Positions 18,440-28,926 of a DNA stretch of 64,000 nucleotides are shown here, one piece after another. Origin of the DNA: PALSA-612 sp963776375 (lineage in GTDB: Bacteria > Actinomycetota > Thermoleophilia > Gaiellales > Gaiellaceae). Position 1 is the first letter of the stretch. Each line of letters begins with the position of its first letter. The notes beneath the pieces were generated by a model. The model was not told where the DNA came from. It worked only from the letters and a program-made list of their open reading frames with translations, and made no database searches. The position numbers and the translations under genes are program-made. The stretch covers positions 1,054,001 through 1,118,000 of the forward strand of contig CAVZMF010000002.1 of assembly GCA_963776375.1 (NCBI GenBank), in the 5' to 3' direction.

Positions 18440-19833
18440 ATGAACGTGCTCGCGTCGACGACGGTGGATCTGGCGCGGGCGCAGTTCGCGACGACGTCGA
18501 TCTACCACTTCTTCTTCGTCCCGCTGACGCTCGGCCTGGGGCCGCTCGTCGCCGTGATGCAGACGGCGTGGTACAGGACGAAGAACGAGCAGTGGCTCAA
18601 GCTGACGAAGTTCTTCGGGACGCTGTTCCTGATCAACTTCGCCATCGGGGTCGCGACCGGGCTCGTCCAGGAGTTCGAGTTCGGGATGAACTGGTCGGTG
18701 TACTCGAAGTTCGTCGGCAACGTGTTCGGCGCGCCGCTCGCCGTCGAGGGACTGGCGGCGTTCTTCCTCGAGGCGACCTTCCTCGGGCTCTGGATCTTCG
18801 GCTGGAACCGGCTCTCGCCGAAGCTGCACCTGGCGACGCTCTGGATCGCCGTGCTCGGCTCGTGGACGTCGGCCTACTTCATCCTCGTCGCCAACTCGTG
18901 GATGCAGGATCCGGTCGGCTACAAGATCGCGAACGGCGAGGCGCAGCTGACGAGCGTCTGGGATCTGGTGTCGAGCGACTGGGCGCTGTGGGCGTTCGGA
19001 CACACGATCTTCGCCGGTCTGACGGCCGGCTCAGCCGTCGTCCTCGGCGTCTGCTGCTGGCAGCTTCTCCGCGGTCACAGCCCCGAGGCGTTCAAGCGCG
19101 CCGCGAAGCTGGCGCTGATCGTGCTCGTGCCCGTCTCCGTCTTCAACCTCTGGTTCGGAAGCCATTTCGGGATCCTCGTCACGGAGCTGCAGCCGATGAA
19201 GATCTCGGCCTCCGAGGCGCAGTGGGACACGTGCCAGCCCTGCTCGTTCTCGCTGTTCCAGATCGGCGGCTTCACGCAGAGTGACGAGACGCCGAGCTTC
19301 AGCATCGAGATCCCACGGACTGCTCTCCTTCCTCGCCACCGGCTCCTTCGACGGCCAGGTCCAGGGCCTCAACCAGCTGAACTCGCAGTACAAGAAGATG
19401 TACGGGCGGGGAGCAGCTACCTGCCGCCGGTCGAGGTCATCTACTGGAGCATGCGGGCGATGGCGTACGCCGGCAGCTTCGTCGCCCTCGTCGCCGTCGT
19501 CGGAGCCTTCCTCTACTGGAAGCGCCGGTTCGAGCGATGGCGCTGGTTCCTGTGGGTCGGCGTCGTCGCCGCCTTCTTCCCGTTCATCGCGACGACCGCC
19601 GGCTGGGTGCTGACCGAGATGGGCCGCCAGCCGTGGATCGTGCAGGGGCTGCTGAAGACCGCCGATGCGAACTCGCCGAGCGTCAGCACGACCTGGCTCG
19701 CGATCAGCCTGACCGTGTTCGTGCTGCTCTACGTGACGCTCCTCGTCGTCGACTTCTGGCTGATGCGGCGGTATGCGGGGCGCGAGCTCGGCGAGCCCGA
19801 CAGCACCCGAGACGCCGGCGGCGGTGTACTCGA
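18440..19833 (+). CDS. cydA: Cytochrome bd ubiquinol oxidase subunit I (frame broken)
   Basis: Heme-bearing subunit of the bd-type terminal oxidase, which reduces O2 with quinol electrons in the cytoplasmic membrane. IYHFFFVPLTLGLG holds the axial His region, FGHTIFAGLTAGSA a second His, and GWVLTEMGRQPWIVQG the quinol-site signature. Q-loop region short. Breaks are inferred at about 19320 (+1), 19403 (-1) and 19806 (+1). The stop is not visible as given: removing one C at 19831 gives TAC TGA TGG, a TGA overlapping the cydB ATG. ATG 18440 sits 41 bp after the shared upstream element. First gene of cydABDC. Confidence 0.9.
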
Positions 19834-20890
19834 TGGACCTGCAGATCCTCTGGTTCGTTCTCATCGCGGTCCTCTGGAGCGGCTACTTCCTGCTCGAGGG
19901 CTTCGACTTCGGCGTCGGCCTGCTGCTGCCGTTCCTGCCGCGCGACGAGAAGCAGCGCTCGGTGATGTTCGAGTCGATCGGGCCGGTCTGGGACGGCAAC
20001 GAGGTCTGGCTCGTCGTCGCCGGCGGAGCGACATTCGCGGCGTTCCCCGGCTGGTACGCGACGATGTTCTCGGGCTTCTACATCGCCCTGCTCCTCGTCC
20101 TCGTCTGCCTGATCGTGCGCGTGCTGTCGTTCGAGTGGCGCGCGAAGGGCGAGGGGCCGCGCTGGCGGGCCGTCTGGGCGTGGGCGAACGCCCTCGGCAG
20201 CTTCGGGGCGTCGTTCGTCTGGGGCGTCGCCTTCGCGAACCTGCTGAACGGGGTGCCGATCAACTCGAGCGGCGACTTCGCGGGCACTTTCGGCGACCTG
20301 TTCAGCGGCTACACGGTCGTCGCCGGCCTCGCCGTCGTGCTGCTCTTCGCGTTCCACGGCGCCACGTATCTGACGATCAGGACGCGCGGCGACCTCTGCG
20401 AGCGTGCGAGCGCGGCGGCACGCAGGCTGTCGCCGGCCGCCGCGCTTCGTCGGCGCCGCGTTCCTCGCCTGGACGGTCGCGGTCGCCGTCGACCAGAACG
20501 ACAAGAGCGTGTTCCCGCCGATCCTGCCTGCCGTGCTCGGGATCGCGGCCGTCCTGCTCGCCGTGTTGTTCGTCTACCGGCGGCGGAGCGGTCTCGCGTT
20601 CGCCGCGACGGCCTTCGGAGTCGTGCTCGTGGTGGCGACGCTGTTCACGAGCCTCTACCCGCGCGTGATGGTCTCGAGCCCCGACTTCGCAACAGCCTGA
20701 CCGTCGAGGGCGCGGCGTCCGCGACTACACGCTGAAGGTGATCTCCATCGTCGCCGCGATCCTGCTCCCGATCATCCTCCTCTACCAGGGCTGGACCTAC
20801 CATGTCTTCCGGCAGCGGCTCGGCGGCGAGGAGCCTGACCGAGCCGGCTCCGCGCCGCCCCGTCCGAGCCGACGACCTAGCTCGGTGTGA
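19833..20890 (+). CDS. cydB: Cytochrome bd ubiquinol oxidase subunit II (three frame breaks)
   Basis: Membrane subunit of about 345 residues partnering CydA. The start MDLQILWFVLIAVLWSGYF and EGFDFGVGLLLPFL are family hallmarks, followed by IGPVWDGNEVWLVVAGGATF and, after the breaks, AFLAWTVAVAVDQNDKSVFP and ILLPIILLYQGWTYHVF. Breaks near 20449 (+1), 20688 (-1) and 20722 (-1). The rebuilt frame ends at TGA 20888-20890, which overlaps the GTG of cydD by the usual 4 bp, supporting the reconstruction. Confidence 0.9.
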
Positions 20891-22565
20891 GGAGTCTCGA
20901 CCCGCGCCTGCTCCGCCGCGCGCCGCCGGTCCGGCACCTGCTCGCCGCCGACGTCGCCGCCGGCCTCGGCACGGCGCTCCTCGTCCTGCTCCAGGCCGTG
21001 CTGCTGGCGCGGATCGTCGCCCGCGCGTTCCACGGCGCGCCCCTGTCGTCGGTCGCCGCCGACCTCGTGCTGCTCGCGCTCGTGTTCGCCGGTCGCGGCG
21101 CGCTCGCCTGGACGGTCGAGGTCGCCGGGCGACGTGCGGCGCAGTCGGTGCTCTCGGACCTCCGGCTCGCGCTCGTCGAGCGCCGCCTGACGACCCAGCC
21201 GACCGCCGCCGACGGCACGTCGGAGGGCGAGGTCGTGGCCGCGGCCGTCCAGGGCGTCGACGGCCTCGAGGCCTACTTCGCCCGCTACCTGCCGCAGGTC
21301 GTGCTCGCCTGCCTCGTCCCGCTCGCCGTCCTCGTGCTCGTGGCGACCATCGACGTCGAGTCCGCGCTGCTCATGCTGGCGACGCTGCCGCTCGTCCCGA
21401 TCTTCATGTGGCTGGTCGGCCGCTACACCGAGGAACGCACCCGGGAGCGCTGGCTCGCGCTGCGCCTGCTCTCGACCCACTTCCTCGACGTCGTCCGCGG
21501 GCTGCCGACGCTGCGGGCGTTCAACCGCGGCCGCGCGCAGGCGGCGACGATCGCCGACGTCGGCGAGCGCTACCGGCGCGCGACGATGGGGACGCTCCGC
21601 GTCGGCTTCCTGTCGGGCTCGGTGCTCGAGCTGGCGGCGACGCTGGGCGTGGCGCTCGTCGCCGTGACCGTCGGCGTGCGGCTCGTCGGCGGCGGCCTCG
21701 GTCTGCAGGCCGGGCTGACCGTGCTCGTGCTCGCGCCCGAGCTGTACCTGCCGCTGCGGCAGCTGGGCGCCCAGTACCACGCGAGCGCGGACGGTCTCGC
21801 CGTGGCCGACCGCATCCTGGAGCTCCTGGACGCGCCCGCGACCGCCGCTCCAGGCGGTGCGCTTGCGGCGCCGAGCCCGGCGGAGGCGACCGTCCGGCTC
21901 GAGGACGTGGCCTTCGCCTACCCGGCCCGGCCGGGGCTCGTGCTGGACGGCTTCGGCCTCGAGCTACGGCCCGGAGAGACGACCGCGCTCGTCGGCCCGA
22001 GCGGCGCCGGGAAGAGCACCGTCGTCGACCTCCTGCTCGGCTTCGCCGCTCCGGCCCGGGGACGCGTCACGGTCGGCGGGGTCGACCTCGCGGACTGCAG
22101 CCTGGACGCGTGGAGGAAGCACGTCGCCTGGGTGCCCCAGCGGCCGACGATCCTGCGGGGGACCGTCGCCGACAACATCCGGCTCGGAGATCCGTCGGCC
22201 ACGGAAGACGAGGTGCGGGACGCGGCCGTGCTGGCCGGCGCCGACGCGTTCGTCCAGTCGCTCTCGGCCGGGTACGCGACGGTCGTCGGCGACGGCGGCC
22301 GCGCGCTGTCCGCGGGCGAGCGCCGTCGACTCGCGCTTGCGCGCGCCTTCCTGCGGCAGGCGCCCCTCGTGATCCTGGACGAGCCGACGGCGGATCTCGA
22401 TCCGACGAGCGCCGATGTCGTCGCCGAGGCGATCGAGCGGTTCCGCGGCGGACACGACGGTGCTGCTGATCGCGCACCGGCCCGAGCTCGTCCGGCACGC
22501 CGACCGCGTCGTCGCGCCTGCGAGGCGGCCGCGCGGCCGAGCCGGCGGAAAGCGTGGCGGCGTGA
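20887..22565 (+). CDS. cydD: CydD, thiol-reductant ABC exporter subunit (two late frame breaks)
   Basis: Half-transporter (ABC membrane domain plus ATPase) of the CydDC exporter, which moves glutathione/cysteine-type thiols outward and is needed for bd oxidase assembly. The membrane domain runs to about residue 310; the ATPase has Walker A GPSGAGKSTVVDLLLG, a signature variant LSAGERRRLALARAFL and Walker B LVILDEPTADLD. Two +1 breaks, about 22450 and 22517, affect only the last 40 codons; rebuilt sequence reads VLLIAHRPELVRHADRVVAL and ends at TGA 22563-22565, overlapping the cydC GTG. The signature has SAGE in place of SGGQ. Confidence 0.9.
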
Positions 22566-24241
22566 CGGCGACGCTGCGGCGGCTGCTCGTGCTGGCGGAC
22601 GCCCCGCGCCGCCGCGCTGGCCCTGTCGGTGCTGCTCGGGACTGCGACGGTCGTCTTCGGCGTCGGGTCTGATGGCGACCGCCGGCTACCTGATCTCGCA
22701 GGGCCGCCGAGCGTCCGGCCGTCCTGTCGCTGACGGTCGCGATCGTGGCCGTCCGCTTCTTCGGGCTCGCGCGACCGATCGCCCGCTACCTCGAGCGGCT
22801 GGCGTCTCACGACCTCGCCTTCCGCGTCCTCGCCCGCGTGCGCGTGCGCGTCTACGAGCGGATCGAGCCGCTCGCCCCCGTCGAGCTCGACGGCTACCGC
22901 CGCGGGGACCTCCTCTCGCGGATGGTCGCCGACGTCGACGCGCTCCAGAACCTCCACCTGCGCGGCGTTCAGCCGCCGCTCGTCGCGCTCGCAGCGGGCG
23001 CAGTCTCGGTCGGGGTGACTGCCGCGTTCCTCCCGGTCGCCGCGCTCGTCCTCGCCTGCGGGCTGGTCGTCGCGGGCGCCGCGGTGCCGCTCGTGGCCGG
23101 CGCGCTCGCGCGGCCGCGCCTCCCGCCGCCAGGCCGCCGCGCGGGGCGAGCTGGCCGCCGAGCTCGTGGAGGCCCTCCAGGCGGCCCCGGAGCTCGTCGT
23201 CTACGGCCAGGAGCAGGAGCGGCTCGCACGGATCGAGGCCGCTGACGAGGCGCTCGTCCGCATCGGCCGCCGCGACGCTCTCGCTGCAGGAGTCGGCGAC
23301 GGCTTGCAGATCGCAGTCGCCGGCGGGACGGTTGTCGGCGTGCTCGCCCTGGCCGTGTCGGCGCACTCGGGCGGGCAGCTCGACCGCGTGCTGATCGCGA
23401 TGCTGGCCCTGCTCGCGCTTGCCTCGTTCGACGCCGTCCAGCCCCTCGTCGGCGTAGCACGCGAGCTCGGTGCGACGCTCGCGGCGGGCCGCCGCGTGCT
23501 CGAGCTGGTCGACCGCGAGCCTCGCGTCGCCGATCCGCGGAGCCCGCGCGGCTGCCCCGCCGGCGGCCTCCACCATCTGCCTCGAGGACGTCCGGGTCGG
23601 CTACTCGCCGCGACGAGCCGCCGGTCCTGGACGGCGCCTCTTTGCAGCTCGACCCGGGCTGCCGCGTCGCGCTCGTGGGCGAGAGCGGCGCAGGGAAGAC
23701 GACCGTCACGAACCTCCTGCTCCGCTTTCTCGACCCGGACCGCGGCCGCGTCACGATCGGCGGCCGTGACCTCCGCGACCTGCGCCAGGAGGACGTCCGC
23801 CGCACGATCGCCGTCGCCGGCCAGGACGCGCACCTGTTCTCGACCAGCATCCGCGAGAACCTGCTCATCGCCAGGCCCGACGCGACGGACGAGGAGCTCG
23901 AAGACGTGCTCCGCGCGGTGGGGATCTGGGGCTGGATCGAAGACCTTCCGGACGGCTGGCACACGCTCGTCGGCGAGCAGGGACGGCAGCTCTCCGGCGG
24001 CCAGCGCCAGCGCATCTGCGTCGCCCGCGCGCTGCTCGCCCGCCCCGAGCTGCTCGTCCTCGACGAGCCGGTGGCGCACCTCGACCCGCCGGCGGCGAGC
24101 GCGCTCGTCCGCGACGTCTTCGCCGCCGCCGGCGACCGCGCCGTTCTGCTGATCACCCACCGCCCCGAAGGGCTGGAGCTGGTCGACGAGGTGCTCGAGC
24201 TCTCCGATGGTCGCATCGCCCGCGCCGGGGCCGCGCTCTGA
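22562..24241 (+). CDS. cydC: CydC, thiol-reductant ABC exporter subunit (six +1 frame breaks)
   Basis: Second half of the CydDC exporter. GTG overlaps the cydD stop. The membrane domain contains GLARPIARYLERLASHDLAF and RMVADVDALQNLHLRGVQPP, typical of CydC. The ATPase has Walker A GESGAGKTTVTNLLLRF, signature LSGGQRQRICVARALL and Walker B LLVLDEPVAHLD, followed by LLITHRPEGL. Six +1 breaks occur near 22613, 22668, 22700, 23110, 23560 and 23620, none after 23642. Last gene of cydABDC; a short CGGAGA/TCTCCG inverted repeat lies between its stop and the convergent ClC gene. Confidence 0.9.
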
Positions 24242-24279
24242 GCAACTCGGCGCCGGGCGGAGACCGAGATTCATCTCCG

Positions 24280-25623
24280 TTAAGTCGTCTTGGCAGCGGT
24301 GACCGCAGAAGGGAGCCGGGCCGAGACGACGTAGGAGACCACGACGGCGACGATCACGAGCGGCATCAGGGTCAGGCCGTCGGCCTCGAGGAACACACTC
24401 ACGATGAGAACGGACGTGAGCGGCAGTCCCAGCATGGCGACCATCGTCGCGCCGATACCCATTGCGGCACCCGCGATCATCGGCAGGCCGGGAAGGTGGG
24501 AGAGCGCAATGCCGCCCGCAGCGCCGATGAACATGCTCGGGAAGATGGGGCCTCCTCGGAAGCTGCTCAGCGAGAGGCTGTACGCGAGGCCCTTGCAGAG
24601 GACAACCATCAGGAGCGCGCCCACGGTCCAGCCGGCGGCGCCTTCGATCAAGCCCGGGAGCTGATCCTGTCCCGAGAAGAGCACCTCGGCGGAGCTTCTC
24701 CCTGTCACCTCGACGAAGATCAGCACGATCACACCGATCGCGACGCCGACAACGGGTGTCAGCAGCACCATTCGGCGTTCGACGATCGGCTGGAGCAGCA
24801 GCGCCAGCCGCTTGATAACGGCGCCGAGGATCGCCGCGATGACGCCGATCACGATCGCCCACAGAAACTCGGCCACACGGGGGCTGCCGGCCGGAGGGAT
24901 GTCCGGGACCGCGAGCGAGAAGGTGCCGAAGCCGGTCCAGTTGTCGAGCCCGATGAAGATCAGCGAGCCGATACCGGCGGCGAGCAGCCCGGGCGCGAGT
25001 ACCACTCCGAGCATCGCGCCGCCGATCCCGGCCACCTCCATCATCAGGAAGGCGGCCGGGAGAGGCGAGCCGAGGAGCGTGCTGATCGCGGCGAAGCTCC
25101 CGGCGGCGCCGATCACGGCACTGGCCATCGCAGGCGCGTCGCGCTTGACCAGGTGGACGGCGAGGACTCCGAGGCCGCTGCCGATCGCGATCAGAGGCGC
25201 CTCCGGGCCGAGGACGACCCCGAGGCTGAGGGTGGCGAACGCGGCAATGACGATCCCGGGGAGCTCGATCGGCGGCACGGGTCCGGATGACTTGAACCCC
25301 TCCGCCGGCTTGTGCCCTGCCGTTCCCGGCAGGTACCGGATCGTGAGCGCCACCAGCAGGCCGCTCAGCGCAAGCAGCGGAATCGGCCACCAGACAGGCT
25401 GGCTTTCGAAGCCGAGGTCGCCGGGCAGGGTGTCGTACAGATACTGCTGCAGCTCGGTGAAACCCTCGAGAAAGAAGTACGCGGCAGCCGCCACCGGCAC
25501 ACCGATGATCGCGCCGAACAGGAGCAGCACGACGTACGAGCGGCTCTGGAGAAGCTCGAGCGGACTCGGCGTAGCCCCTGTCGGCGGCGCCGCGTGCGCG
25601 TCGGGGTGGCCCTCTTGTTCCAT
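24280..25623 (-). CDS. ClC-family chloride channel/antiporter
   Basis: Intact 447-residue membrane protein with the three ClC selectivity motifs in order: LGPEAPLIAIGSG near residue 145 (with the gating Glu), GSPLPAAFLMMEV near residue 190, and SFRGGPIFPSMFIGAAGG near residue 360. About 11-12 hydrophobic helices. It would move chloride, either as a channel or a 2Cl-/H+ exchanger; keeping the gating Glu is compatible with both. Start ATG 25623 (MEQEGHPDAH) is used because the longer open frame upstream lacks hydrophobic or conserved sequence. Monocistronic, convergent with cydC. Confidence 0.92.
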   Translation of the reverse strand: MEQEGHPDAHAAPPTGATPSPLELLQSRSYVVLLLFGAIIGVPVAAAAYFFLEGFTELQQYLYDTLPGDLGFESQPVWWPIPLLALSGLLVALTIRYLPGTAGHKPAEGFKSSGPVPPIELPGIVIAAFATLSLGVVLGPEAPLIAIGSGLGVLAVHLVKRDAPAMASAVIGAAGSFAAISTLLGSPLPAAFLMMEVAGIGGAMLGVVLAPGLLAAGIGSLIFIGLDNWTGFGTFSLAVPDIPPAGSPRVAEFLWAIVIGVIAAILGAVIKRLALLLQPIVERRMVLLTPVVGVAIGVIVLIFVEVTGRSSAEVLFSGQDQLPGLIEGAAGWTVGALLMVVLCKGLAYSLSLSSFRGGPIFPSMFIGAAGGIALSHLPGLPMIAGAAMGIGATMVAMLGLPLTSVLIVSVFLEADGLTLMPLVIVAVVVSYVVSARLPSAVTAAKTT

Positions 25624-25790
25624 AGCTGTTCTCTCTTCCGGCGCTGGTGACGTGATTCCGAAGGCCCATGAGCGTACCTTCACCACGACGACGCGCCACC
25701 ACCAGCGCCGTTCCGAGAACGACGTCTTCGCGGGCGCAGGAAATCGCCCTGACACGTGGCGCTCGAACTCCGGGAAGACCCGGAACGGGG

Positions 25791-26162
25791 CTATCCGACG
25801 ATTCGCATCTCGTAGCGGCTGATCTTGCCGTCGCGAATCGCCAACTCGACGACCCGGTCGCGCTCGTAGGCGAACTCGCCGGTGTCCTTCAGCCGGTAGA
25901 CCTCGTGTACCCGACAGGCGAGCCGCCCCTCACCGTGGTCGACCCACTCCTCCTCGCGGAACTCGAAGTCGAACGTCTCCGAGCCGGGGACCCAGGTCAG
26001 CTGCTGCTTGACCTCGTCGATCCCACGCAGCGTGCGCTGCGGCGTGACCCACTCCACATCGCGATCGAGCAGCGGGTAGACGGGTTCGAGGTCACCGGTC
26101 CGTACAGCCCCCTCGGCCGCAACACGGAAGCGCTCGGCGACCTCGATGTCCTGCGCGGCCAT
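25791..26162 (-). CDS. SnoaL/NTF2-like domain protein
   Basis: A 123-residue single-domain protein of the SnoaL-like NTF2 fold. It begins with helices (EVAERFRVAAEGAVRTGDLE), then YPLLDRDVEWVTPQRTLRGI and a run of beta strands ending VVELAIRDGKISRYEMRIV. Such proteins are small-molecule-binding or isomerase-like, or act as regulatory domains as in ECF41 factors. No catalytic assignment is possible. It lies between the ClC and phospholipase-like genes without close coupling. Confidence 0.8.
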   Translation of the reverse strand: MAAQDIEVAERFRVAAEGAVRTGDLEPVYPLLDRDVEWVTPQRTLRGIDEVKQQLTWVPGSETFDFEFREEEWVDHGEGRLACRVHEVYRLKDTGEFAYERDRVVELAIRDGKISRYEMRIVG

Positions 26163-26214
26163 GACTCGATCTTACGACCGATGATGCTGCAGCCGACGGT
26201 GCTCCGAGCCGGCC

Positions 26215-27762
26215 CTAGCGGCTGAACAGTCCGGGCCAGATCCTTGGTTGTCGTTCGGTCATGTAGTCGTGGGCCTGTTGGGTGGTTGCGGTCTTGGGGT
26301 CGACGTCTGGTGTATGGCCGGTGAAGAGGGTGTCGAGGGCGATGGCTGTGCCGAGGAGGTACTTCCCGAGCGGTGGTAGTGGCTTGTCCATCTGGAGGAG
26401 TGGGTCGAGCATCGGGGGCGCTGGGCGGGCGGTGACCTCGGGCCAGTCCTCCTGGGCACGGGGGGTGTCGCGGCTGAGGATCGGGGCGATGTCGGCGGCG
26501 ACTGCATCTCGCCCGGTCAGGGGCGGGCCGAGAGAGAACCGCTCGCGCAACGTCCGGATCAGGGACGTGTTGCGGTACTCGCTGGTGACGACGGTGCGCG
26601 GCTCGATGTAGGCAGAGATCGCCAGGGTGGGGATGCGGATCCCGGAGCGGTCGAAGCGGAATCCCATCTGGCCTTCGGGCGCAGCCGGATCGGGCGGTGG
26701 TGCGGACGGGGGCGGGACGTGGTCGTAGGTGCCTCCCGCCTCGTCGAAGGCGACGAGGAACAGGGTGTTGGCGAAGTTCGACCCTCCGGTCGTGGACGAG
26801 GCTCGGATCGCGGTGTAGATCCGGGCGAGGAGTTCCTCGCCGCCGAGGATCGACGATGGCGGGTCGGCCGATAGGCCGGGGACGATCGCATTGAACGCGG
26901 GGTGGTAGTCGTTGTGGGCGTGAACCAGGTTCGGTTCGAGAAACGAGTAGGTCGGGAGCTTCCCGTTCTCGCAGTCGTCGAAGAAGTCGTCCATGGTCGA
27001 GAAGTGGCTGGCGAAGTACTTGGAAAGTCGCGGCGCATGGATCAGCCCCGTGATCGAAAACCCCATGGCTGGATCGACGTAGACTCGCCACGACAGCCCA
27101 GCAGCGTCGAGCCGCTCGAAGATCGTCTCCGCGTCGTTCTTGGTCGGGAAGCTCTCGTAGGGAGCGTTGACCAACAGGCCGGACGCGCTCGCTGCGTGGT
27201 AGAAGGAGCGGTTCGTGAACGTCTGCGAGGGCACCTCGCAGAACCAGTGATCGAACGTCGCGAATCCCCTCGCGATGCCCGAGATCACCGGCACCTGCTC
27301 GGGCGTGTAGCAGGACATGATCTGCGCGTACTCGTCGTACTCGGGCAAACGGCCCATCTCGCTGCGGAACGTGTTCACGTAGTCGAGGACGAACCCATCC
27401 ATCGACGGCTCACGCGCCGGGTCATCGGGGGCGTTGAACGGCGGTTGCATCGCCTCGGCCGACAGGAACCGGTTGCCCTCGGGGGCCACCGTCCCGAACA
27501 ACTGCGTGTTGATGTGGGGATGCTCCTCACCCGCGTCGGGGTTCGGCGCGTCCATCGAGGTCGCAACATGCAACGGCACCACGCCACGCTCGGCCCCCGG
27601 CGCATAACTCGGGATCGGGTTCGACAGATCCCGGCCGATCACGCCCTCGAACGACGGCACCTCCTCAGGCTCGTACAGATGACCCAACAGGTTGTCGAAC
27701 GACCTGTTCTCGAACATCACCGACACAACGTGATCGAACTGCTGACTCCCGCTCCCTGCCAC
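26215..27762 (-). CDS. Phospholipase C / acid phosphatase (AcpA-like) phosphoesterase
   Basis: About 515 residues of the alkaline-phosphatase-superfamily phosphoesterase group that includes bacterial phospholipase C and acid phosphatases. The metal/nucleophile region VVSVMFENRSFDNLLGHLY is at the N-terminus; GFATFDHWFCEVPSQTFTNR and YSFLEPNLVHAHNDYHP and then LVAFDEAGGTYDHVPPP carry further active-site residues. There is no signal peptide, unlike many secreted relatives. GTG 27762 is favoured over TTG 27768 because AGGAGG then lies 6 nt away. Base use looks somewhat less GC-biased than neighbours, which could mean transfer. Confidence 0.85.
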   Translation of the reverse strand: MAGSGSQQFDHVVSVMFENRSFDNLLGHLYEPEEVPSFEGVIGRDLSNPIPSYAPGAERGVVPLHVATSMDAPNPDAGEEHPHINTQLFGTVAPEGNRFLSAEAMQPPFNAPDDPAREPSMDGFVLDYVNTFRSEMGRLPEYDEYAQIMSCYTPEQVPVISGIARGFATFDHWFCEVPSQTFTNRSFYHAASASGLLVNAPYESFPTKNDAETIFERLDAAGLSWRVYVDPAMGFSITGLIHAPRLSKYFASHFSTMDDFFDDCENGKLPTYSFLEPNLVHAHNDYHPAFNAIVPGLSADPPSSILGGEELLARIYTAIRASSTTGGSNFANTLFLVAFDEAGGTYDHVPPPSAPPPDPAAPEGQMGFRFDRSGIRIPTLAISAYIEPRTVVTSEYRNTSLIRTLRERFSLGPPLTGRDAVAADIAPILSRDTPRAQEDWPEVTARPAPPMLDPLLQMDKPLPPLGKYLLGTAIALDTLFTGHTPDVDPKTATTQQAHDYMTERQPRIWPGLFSR

Positions 27763-27802
27763 GACCAACCTCCTAGCGTGTTGAACCCTTGGGCCGTGAC
27801 CG

Positions 27803-28621
27803 TTAAGCCTGGTCGGGCTTCTGTACCTCGGTGTCCAGTGCCCCCTGGGCCGCCCCGGAGCCCGATCTGCCTCCTCCGGGACCGCGCAGCACGTAGGCGA
27901 ACCCGACCGCGATAGCGGCGCCCAGGAGCGGCCCGACGACGTAGACCCAGTAGTCGGTGAACGTTTTCCCGACGAGGTCAGGCCCGAACGTGCGCGCGGG
28001 GTTCATCGACGCGCCAGAGATAGGGCTGCCCCAGAGACCCGCGAGCGCGATATAAGCGCCGACGCCGATCGCCCCGAAGATCCCGATGTTCTGCGCACCC
28101 GAGGCGGTGCCCAGGATCACGCCGACGAGGCCCAGCGTGAGCACAGCCTCCATCAGGAACGCCTGCCAGCCTGAGTAGCCGCCGGCGGGGTAGTTCGATC
28201 CGTACTTCGCCGACACCTTGATCACGCCGCGCAGGAACAGCGCCGCCGCCGTCGCGCCCGCCAACTGCACGACGATGTAACCCGGCACCCGGCGCCAGGG
28301 GAAGTCGCCGCGTAGCGAGAACGCGACGCTCACCGCCGGGTTCAGGTGCGCCCCAGACACCTTGCCCATGAACATGATGATCCCCATCACCATCAACCCC
28401 GGCGCGACCACGGCCGCCGTCCGGCTGATCGTGTTCGGGAACGCCTGCCCCATCATCCCGCCGCCCGCAGCCACCAGCACCAGGAGGAACGTGCCGTAGA
28501 ACTCGGAGAAGAGCCGCCGCCATTCCTGGCTGGGATCCTGAAAGTCGGCCATCGGGCCGGTGATATCCCTGTCGATCCAGCCGAGAACACCCTCTTCAGC
28601 CCGTTTGAGCGACACGCTCAT
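27803..28621 (-). CDS. MIP-family channel (aquaporin/glycerol facilitator type)
   Basis: Intact 272-residue major intrinsic protein with both pore NPA boxes: SGAHLNPAVSVAFSLRGDF near residue 100 and SGASMNPARTFGPDLVGK near residue 210. Six membrane helices lie around them. It has an unusual N-terminal extension of about 38 soluble residues before TM1 and a Gly/Ala/Ser tail. It would pass water or small neutral solutes. AAAGGAG lies 6 nt upstream of ATG 28621. Which solute passes cannot be told without modelling the selectivity filter. Confidence 0.92.
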   Translation of the reverse strand: MSVSLKRAEEGVLGWIDRDITGPMADFQDPSQEWRRLFSEFYGTFLLVLVAAGGGMMGQAFPNTISRTAAVVAPGLMVMGIIMFMGKVSGAHLNPAVSVAFSLRGDFPWRRVPGYIVVQLAGATAAALFLRGVIKVSAKYGSNYPAGGYSGWQAFLMEAVLTLGLVGVILGTASGAQNIGIFGAIGVGAYIALAGLWGSPISGASMNPARTFGPDLVGKTFTDYWVYVVGPLLGAAIAVGFAYVLRGPGGGRSGSGAAQGALDTEVQKPDQA

Positions 28622-28926
28622 AGCTCCACTCCTTTCATCATCCTCCCCCTCTGCAGCCCCGAGTGTGACCGCGAAGAAGATCAGTGCATCATCCTGTCGG
28701 GATGACCCTTCAGACGAGTCGACACTGCTCGCCGGCTCCGCGCGTTCTGTCCTCGGCTCATATGGGCGCTTCGACCACTGCCGCCTCCCAGCCGCCGCCA
28801 GACATGCGGGAATGTCAGTCCGATCCACCGTCGCTGCTCACGAGCAAGAAGCTGAGAGCCGGAGGGACGGCACGCTCCGGACACGTGCGCGGCTGGCTAC
28901 AAGCAGCCCCACGAAGGCGCGACAGG
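28622..28926. other. Intergenic stretch
   Basis: About 305 bp between the MIP gene start and the HicA-like gene end. I see no convincing coding region, hairpin or RNA gene; it should contain the MIP promoter. Confidence 0.4.

Noticed and set aside
26215..27762. Phospholipase-like gene as part of a mobile element
   Set aside because: No transposase, integrase, terminal repeats or tRNA flank seen; base-use difference alone is weak.
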